A DNA stretch of 34,440 bases from Chara braunii (lineage: Eukaryota > Streptophyta > Charophyceae > Charales > Characeae), in NCBI GenBank assembly GCA_003427395.1, contig BFEA01000002.1, forward strand, positions 9,221,084-9,255,523, written 5' to 3'. The notes below the pieces were generated by a model. That model searched no databases. It had not been told where the DNA came from and saw only the letters and a list, made by a program, of their open reading frames with translations. Numbering within the stretch: the first letter of the stretch is position 1; each line of letters starts with the position of its first letter. Positions 28,986 to 34,440 of the stretch are shown here, in pieces. Made by a program: the position numbers and the translations under genes.

Positions 28986-29189
28986 TGAGTCTTTTTTTTT
29001 TCTTTTATTTATTTTCGTTATTTAGTTAGATCCGGTTTCTTTTATTTATTTATTTCGTTATTTTGTTAGATCCGTTTTTCTTCTGTTTTGTATTCTTTTT
29101 TTTCTTCTCGGTTATCCGCTCCCCTAGGTGATTTTTCATATATTTACATTACTGAATCTGTCTCCGAAAGCGGACAGATTCAGTGAAAA
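28986..29189. other. T-rich stretch and linker
   Basis: TTTATTTATTTCGTTATTT-like DNA (28990-29110), matching 14340-14440 in position and composition. It is followed by a foldback CTGAATCTGTCTCCG with CGGACAGATTCAG near 29152-29183 (arms CTGAATCTGTC/GACAGATTCAG around TCCGAAAGCG), an 11-bp perfect stem. Confidence 0.65.
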
Positions 29190-29700
29190 GTGAGTCAAGG
29201 GGTTCTGCAGCAGGAGCCCTTGCGATCTTGATCGCGCTGGAACCGTGTGACCGCGAGAGGCTCGAAAGAAGGGAAGTCGCCATCACGAGTCGGAGGAGCA
29301 ATCGGAAGAGTACCTCACGGGATAGCGCAAGCCGGCCGAGAGTGCGTGCGGGGAAGAAAAGCATGCGAAGGCAGAATGGGAGCACGACGGGAAGCGGGAA
29401 GCAGAGGAGGAACGAAGCAAGGAAGAAGAAGTCACGCGGACGAAAGAGGCACACACGGGGGGGGGAAAGAACGCGGAGGAGAGCATGCAGACATCGCGCG
29501 GAGGGAGAAAAGGGTCGCACGAAGTAAAACAGGAAGAACGCTCGAATGGAGGAAGGGAAAAAGGGGCCGCAAGAAGGAGGAGGAGGACGAGAAGAAGAAG
29601 AAGAAGGAGAAGAGGAAGACGAAGAAGGAGAAGGAGAAAAAGAAGGGAAAGGAAGTAGACCAAAGAAGGAGAAGAAGAAGAAGAAGAAGAGGGGAGAGGG
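29190..29700. repeat. Purine-rich tract with GAA/GGA microsatellite
   Basis: About 510 bp purine-rich on the plus strand, nearly pure from 29570 to 29698. Frames of 80-163 codons are Arg/Lys/Glu/Gly runs (plus) or Leu/Ser/Phe runs (minus). It takes the same place as 14580-15240. Confidence 0.8.
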
Positions 29701-30019
29701 ATGGTCACCGGGCCGTGCATACGCTGCTTACCTTATGAGAGGGTGGAGATTCGTGGGATGCGGGATGCTTTCGCCGAAAGCGCAGTGAGTTTGGCTTGCC
29801 ATCTGTCTGGCTTGTTGGCATGCGAGCATGTGCCTGTCTTATCCCCTGCGTTGTTGTCTTCGAGTGTTGCGCATCGTGGCGGGCAGTGTTGCAACGACGA
29901 CGACGAAGAACAAGAACAGGTAAGTCTTCCAATCCCGCGGCTACCCCACTCTACCTCCATTGATTGGACAAGCAAAATCGAAAGAATCTACCGCTAGACT
30001 ATGGAGATATACATAACTA
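29701..30019. other. Linker shared with second unit
   Basis: Equivalent of 15241-15590. GAAAGAATCTACCGCTAG near 29980 is shared. A 98-codon plus frame and two minus frames pass through without recognisable motif. Confidence 0.4.
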
Positions 30020-30066
30020 CATGTGTGTATATGTGTGTGTGTGTGTGGGTGTGTGTGTATGTGTGT
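30020..30066. repeat. (GT)n microsatellite
   Basis: Short GT-rich tract with interruptions, followed by GA-rich words (30067-30095). It is the equivalent of the much longer GT/GA tract at 15592-15755. Confidence 0.85.
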
Positions 30067-30222
30067 GAAGGAGGGAGAGGGAGTTTAGAGAGAGAGTGGC
30101 AGGGGTTTACCTGTTTCGTTCACGGATGCCTTAGCAATGGTAAAGCAATCTCACCTAAAACAAGAGGGCTGCAGATTCGTAAGTGTATCCGGCTGGAAAG
30201 GTAGATAGTATACGTTGACGAC

Positions 30223-30312
30223 GTCATTATTATTATTATTATATTTATTATTATTATTATTATATTTATTATTATTATTATTATTATTATATTTATTATT
30301 ATTATTATTTTT
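30223..30312. repeat. (TTA)n microsatellite
   Basis: About 90 bp of TTA triplets with regular TTTATTA interruptions, followed by GGCGATCCTACCGCGG, the equivalent of the sequence after the TTA tract at 15888. Confidence 0.9.
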
Positions 30313-30654
30313 GGTAGTTGTTATTATTACTGTAGTTATTATTATTACGACTATTATGGCGATCCTACCGCGGCTACGAAGAGGATGAGGGAAATCGATC
30401 GAATATTTCACATGAACGTCGAGATATTTACTGCTACAAGTATATGTGTGAGAGAGAGAGAGAGAGAAAGAGGGAAAAAAAGGGGGCGCATGGTGGTCCT
30501 TGAGTGCAAGTGGCATCTGTGTATTGGGGAACGAGGTTGTGAGTGAGGCGAGAGACATACCTGCTGCTGGAAGCGTGCCACATTGGTCGTTGTATGCTTG
30601 TACTTCGGGACAATTGTTGACGTCATCATTTGGCACTGTAGTATAGGCTAGATA

Positions 30655-30898
30655 GGATCTGCCATCTGTAGTCTGGTCGCCGAGCGCCAGATAGGATATC
30701 AACATCGGTTCTTCATTGATGATGATGATGAGACTTCACCAGCATTGTCAATTTTTGAGCTCTTGGTATCTCCTTATTTGGTGAAACTTGTGCTGCAAAT
30801 TTTGTTGTTGGTTCGGGGTCACAACTATCTGGTCTTGTGTATATAGTGCTGTTTGATTACTGAAGTTCGCTACTGATCATCATCCTTGCCAATTGTTA

Positions 30899-30937
<39 letters not shown>

Positions 30938-31640
30938 GTGGTAGAAGTAGTAAAATCAGACTTGCTTTCATTCACACTTTACATACATGCGAACAGTAGC
31001 GCAACAAACTGGCGACATGCGCCCACTCAAAACTCAGAGATGTGGCAACCCAAATATGAGTTCACTTCCAATGGCTATGGCGATATAACGCCCATGCAAC
31101 TCTCTGTTCACATACAGTGGATCACCCTCAATATCCCACATGCGTCTTTCTGAACACTCGTACACACACACTGAGCTCTAACTACGACTATGGCAGATAT
31201 GTCGCTGCTATGGCCAAGCTGCTTCTTCTTGCCCACTTCGACTTCGAGCTCACTGCAGACCACCCCGCTCAAGTCGCTGTAGCAGCGCCTCCGCATGGCT
31301 CACGTGGGAATGAACGAATGACTGGGCGCTGCCTTTTGAGTTATACTTTTGTAGCCCGATAGTTTGACCCTTTCACATGCCCGTAGTGCACACAGTCCCA
31401 TGCGGTACTTGCTTGATTGAACTAGAACTGATTGAGACTAGGACTGTTGACTCAGCACGGGTAGACTCCACCACTTCCCCGCTTGCCTGAGGTCTGCCGT
31501 GAGCAATGGGTGAAGCGCCACTCCCGGATCTTCCGGAAGTCTGCAACTTGGGCCCATTGACACTATAGCAGCTACAGCCTTGACCTTCCAGGACTGTAGC
31601 AGCTACGACCTTGACCCCTACGGGACAGACCTACGGTTCG
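30655..31640. repeat. T element, copy 3
   Basis: Starts with TGTAGTCTGGTCGCCGAGCG and AGATAGGATATCAACATCGG, 14,521 bp right of the same words in copy 2a. It has a TTA tract at 30895-30938, then CAACAAACTGGCGACATGCG, ACTCAGAGATGTGGCAACCC, the GCATGGCTCACG region near 31292, and GGTTCGAGACCCG at 31634. On the minus strand 30658-30696 reads SYLALGDQTTDGR, with SYLALGTQTTTG in copy 2a and FYLVLGAQTTT near 32360-32400, and the minus strand has CAG|GTATGT at 30561/30560. These hints of an exon are weak, since frames are not kept across the copies. Confidence 0.7.
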
Positions 31641-31654
31641 AGACCCGACAACTA

Positions 31655-31928
31655 CACTGGTCAACAACATACAGGCACAGAAACAGGTAAACACAGTGAG
31701 AGAAAAGGGACAAAAAAAGATACATATGCAGACACGCAATCAGATAAGCACAGACAACAGACAGACAAAAGCCAGACCAAATCAAACCAGCAGCCTGATA
31801 CAGGCAACCAGACAAACAAGCGACGGACATGCAGATCAGACACAGGTGACCCCGCAGACACAAAGACGGACAGGCAAGCAGACACAAGACCGCAAACTGA
31901 CAGACAAAACGGACAGACAGTCTGCTGA
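31655..31928. repeat. AGAC/ACAA-rich cryptic satellite
   Basis: Degenerate ACAGACAA, AGACACA and ACCAGAC words right of T copy 3, the equivalent of 17811-18310 in the second unit. Frames of 74-105 codons are compositional. Confidence 0.85.
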
Positions 31929-32029
31929 GTGGATCACTTGACTGGTGGATAAGGGCTCACCACCTTACCCATGGATGTGTGCTTGAGTGTGTATATGAGA
32001 AAGAGAGTATGAGAGTAAGAAAACGAGAC

Positions 32030-32240
32030 GCAGATAGGCAATACACAGCGAAGAGACAGATAGACAGATATACACAGACCGACACAGACAGACAGAACAG
32101 ACAAAGACTGAGATAAACAGACCAAGACAGACAGAATCTGACAAACAAAACAGGGTTGGACAGACATAACGGACGAACACAGGCTAATAGGCAAACAGAC
32201 GGACAAACACAAACAGACTGACGTATACACAGAGAATAGT
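32030..32240. repeat. AGAC-rich cryptic satellite, second tract
   Basis: GACAGATAGACAGATA and ACAGACAGA words, separated from the first tract by about 100 bp with GATAAGGGCTCACCACCTTA, a foldback-like word. It ends at GAGAGAGACTTACCTGCC; its minus strand reads GGCAGGTAAGTCTC, a good splice-donor match. Confidence 0.85.
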
Positions 32241-32574
32241 ATATAGAGAGAGACTTACCTGCCTGCAACCCGCAAAGGTCGACGTTTGCATATACTTCAG
32301 TTTTGCTGCGGGCGTCAGCAACTACATTGTCAATTCATAGATTGGTAGTAGTTGTACGGTAGTAGTCTGGGCGCCGAGCACCAAATAGAAGCGAGACCTT
32401 GGATACTTATGTTGATAATGGCAAGGGCAGGCACTCTTTATCGATCGGATTCAACTTTCTGGTTCTCCATTCGGTATAATGTTGGTGCGGTTCTGCTTTC
32501 TGGACAGTAACGGACTTTCTGGTTTTCAGTATGATTCTGCAAATCTGTCATTTCGTCACAACCCAATTCCTTAC
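32241..32574. repeat. T-family fragment and linker
   Basis: GTAGTCTGGGCGCCGAGCACC near 32363 is a third copy of the T opening. ACTTTCTGGTTTTCAGTATG and AAATCTGTCATTTCGTC correspond to 18960-19030. No gene is seen. Confidence 0.55.
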
Positions 32575-32690
32575 ATTATTGTTATTATCACTGTTATTAT
32601 TTTTTATTATTATTATTACTATTGTTATTATTATTATTGTTATTATTATTATTGTTATTATTATTATTGTTATTATTGTTGTTGTGGCTT
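32575..32690. repeat. (TTA/TTG)n microsatellite
   Basis: About 115 bp of TTATTATTG-type triplets, more interrupted than the tract at 19079. It is the left border of the extra block 32691-33289. Confidence 0.9.
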
Positions 32691-33289
32691 CGGTAGTTTG
32701 TGATACCCAGCAAGCCTCGCACCCGCCCTGAGTGAATGCAAGCCTGAGTATCCGCGAGAGGGGCCTATCTCGACATCTTTCAATGCAGGTCTCAGACAAT
32801 GCTGCAAGCCGGTTGGTTGAAATCCAGCCGGGGTCTCAACCCGGGGGTTCTTCCAAGGAAAAGCAGCTGCATCAGGCAGCTGAGCCCAGTACGCGGGATG
32901 TTGTGCCTTGGGCACATGCGGCATGAGGTCAGCATGGTAAGAAGGGTCGCGGGTCACGGGGAAAAGCGGCATTGTCACCATATCCACGCGCAGGCACGAG
33001 GACCAGCAAGAGTGCGCCCACATGGTCTTGCGAACAGGCAAGACATTGAACATGCGCGGTTCTAGAGGTACGCATGCGGAACAGCGACGGGGTGCTATGA
33101 CTAGGGTTGTGTGGCGAAAGTAAAAAGGGTGCATGTGGACTAAAACGAAGGTGCTGTTAGGGAGGAAAGGAGTAGGAGGTGTGAAGAGGAAGAAAAAGAG
33201 GGAGAAAATGAAAAAAGAAATAAAGAAAAGGAGAAGTGAAAGAGAAGGAAGTGACAAGATCCGACCCCTTTTGCTGTTATTGTTGCTAT
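32691..33289. other. ~600-bp block absent from second unit
   Basis: GC-richer sequence lying between two TTA/TTG tracts, at a place where the second unit has only one TTA tract (19079-19152). A foldback CAGCTGCATCAGGCAGCTG lies near 32865, and CCCGGGGGTT/AACCCGGG words near 32840. The 194-codon minus frame over it starts with a Ser/Leu/Phe run encoded by the purine-rich 33180-33250 and has no domain I recognise. It looks like an insertion into, or carried with, a TTA tract. Confidence 0.5.
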
Positions 33290-33345
33290 CATTTATTATT
33301 GTTATTTTTATTATTATTATTTATCATTATTATTATTATTGTTAT
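33290..33345. repeat. (TTA)n microsatellite
   Basis: About 55 bp of TTATTATT with interruptions. The following sequence (GATATTATTGAATATCATGG) matches the sequence after the TTA tract of the second unit (GATATTCCTTATTAAAGC). Confidence 0.85.
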
Positions 33346-33599
33346 TTACTTTCGCCAATTGATATTATTGAATATCATGGGCCAGAGGCAAAGAGAATGT
33401 GAGGCATTGGAGGGGAGAAAGACATATTTATTTGAGATGATGCCTACCTCCTCTATCCACCCCCGTTTCTTCTCTTTGATTGACCCTCTCAGCCGCCTGT
33501 CTCCCCGACTGTGAGAGTTTATTAAGGCCTTTCCACTGAATTGACCTAGGTTATTTCTAAAATTAAATCCTGGACGGACGAATGGAGTAACTAGACGAG

Positions 33600-33725
33600 G
33601 GCGATTGCGGAAGCTCTGTCAAAGTTCAGGAGAAACTCTGGAGGCAAGGAACCATGAGGTACGCGTCACCTAACCCTTTCCCATATACCCTTACAGACTA
33701 CGCCCTTCTAGTGCACTGCCTGTAT
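33600..33725 (+). repeat. L block, copy 3 (array leader)
   Basis: ATTGCGGAAGCTCTGTC, CTCTGGAGGCAAGGAACC, ATGAGGTACGCGTCACCTA and CCCATATACCCTTACAGAC, nearly the same as copy 2 and 14,209 bp away. The foldback AGTTC/AAACT has one mismatch. Confidence 0.7.
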
Positions 33726-33854
33726 GGCTATGTGATATATTGTTTGTATATTCTTCATGACCAAGATAATAAAAATGAAAAAAAAATGTATGATTGGAAT
33801 AAGAATCCTGCCTGGTGAAAGGAAAGGAACCTAGACTGTTTGGGCTTGAAGAAC

Positions 33855-34440
33855 AAAGCAGGACGATGGAGGCTCATGTGTGAGCCGTCGTGCTACTTAT
33901 GTATGCGCTAACTTGACTAAGGGTTGGCTATGAGGTACTCATGTGTGAGTTACCTTGCTCTCTACCGGATCGACTGTTGTCGTGACGGGAAGAGGGTTCT
34001 GACATTGACTTATGAATTAACTTAGGTACTCATGTGTGAGATACCTTGTTATTTGCCTAATCGACTGTCCTCGTGATGGGCAGAGGTACCTGACAATAAC
34101 TTATGAACTAAATTAGGTACTCTCTACCGTAACGATTGTCGTCGTGACGGAAAGAGGTATTTGACTATAGCTTATGGACTAAATTAGGTACTCTCTACCG
34201 TAACGATTGTCGTCGTGACGGGCGGAGGTACCTGACAGTAACTTATGAACTAAATTAGGTACTCTCTACTGGATCGGCTATCGTCGTGACGGGAAGAGGT
34301 ATCTGACAATAACTTATTAACTAAATTCGATACTCTCTATTGGATCGACTGTCGTCGTGACGGGAAGAGGTATCTGACAATAACTTATAAACTAAATTAG
34401 GTACTCTCTACCGTAACGATTGTCGCCGTGACGGGAGGAG
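33855..34440. repeat. Hairpin satellite A7 (91- then 71-bp units), cut by window end
   Basis: Opens with the GGCTCATGTGTGAGCC foldback at 33871-33886, 14,188 bp from its A4 counterpart. Two 91-bp units with the AGGTACTCA/TGAGTTACCT foldback follow (GGTACTC at 33934 and 34025), then 71-bp units with TCTCTACC-like words at 34121, 34192, 34263, 34334 and 34405, an exact 71-bp period. The array continues past the right edge. Confidence 0.92.

Overview
This window is repeat-rich, gene-poor eukaryotic nuclear DNA. The reasons are long microsatellites (TTA, GT/GA, GAA, AGAC types), homopolymer runs, tandem satellites and several diverged dispersed-repeat families; no open frame looks like a conserved protein, and there are no operons or ribosome-binding sites. 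The species cannot be named from the sequence. I found no intact protein-coding gene, rRNA or canonical tRNA. The only protein-like trace is a weak, stop-interrupted fragment at 6530-6690 resembling the C-terminal end of a non-LTR reverse transcriptase.

The organisation is not random. I labelled recurring modules by letter. A: arrays of short hairpins. B: a ~0.5-0.9 kb element with an 8-bp stem. S: a ~0.35 kb element with several conserved helices, followed in some copies by a GC-rich hairpin segment P. R: a ~0.87 kb element with a tRNA-like end. T: a dispersed element flanked by TTA microsatellites and AGAC-rich DNA. L: a ~115 bp block found ahead of some arrays. The order is: T fragment 1690-2110; A 2160-3006; B 3225-3720; S/P 4140-4770; unassigned 4771-7995; L 8000-8110; A 8325-10075; B 10235-10745; P/S tandem 11160-12880; A 13085-13445; R 13470-14340; purine-rich DNA and microsatellites to 16140; T 16138-18670; L 19390-19510; A 19670-21540; B 21975-22440; S 22625-22990; A 22992-23560; B 23607-24520; S 24925-25330; unassigned 25330-27860; R 28115-28985; purine-rich DNA and microsatellites; T 30650-32570; L 33600-33725; A 33855 to the right edge.

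Two scales of order stand out. The succession A-B-S occurs four times. The larger succession R, purine tract, microsatellites, T, L, A occurs twice at offsets of about 14.2-14.6 kb, with a third partial copy at the left edge, so the window is an old higher-order repeat of about 14-15 kb.

The most interesting signal is that many modules are hairpins whose arms differ between copies while base pairing is kept (for example CACGGTC/GACCGTG against CACGATC/GATCGTG in two S copies). That pattern points to maintenance of structure in RNA or single-stranded DNA instead of protein coding. A clear technical artefact is also present: at 16471-16508 a back-to-back pair of Tn5 mosaic ends, the Nextera mate-pair junction, separates two identical 155-bp copies of the same sequence, so that duplication is very probably not in the genome.
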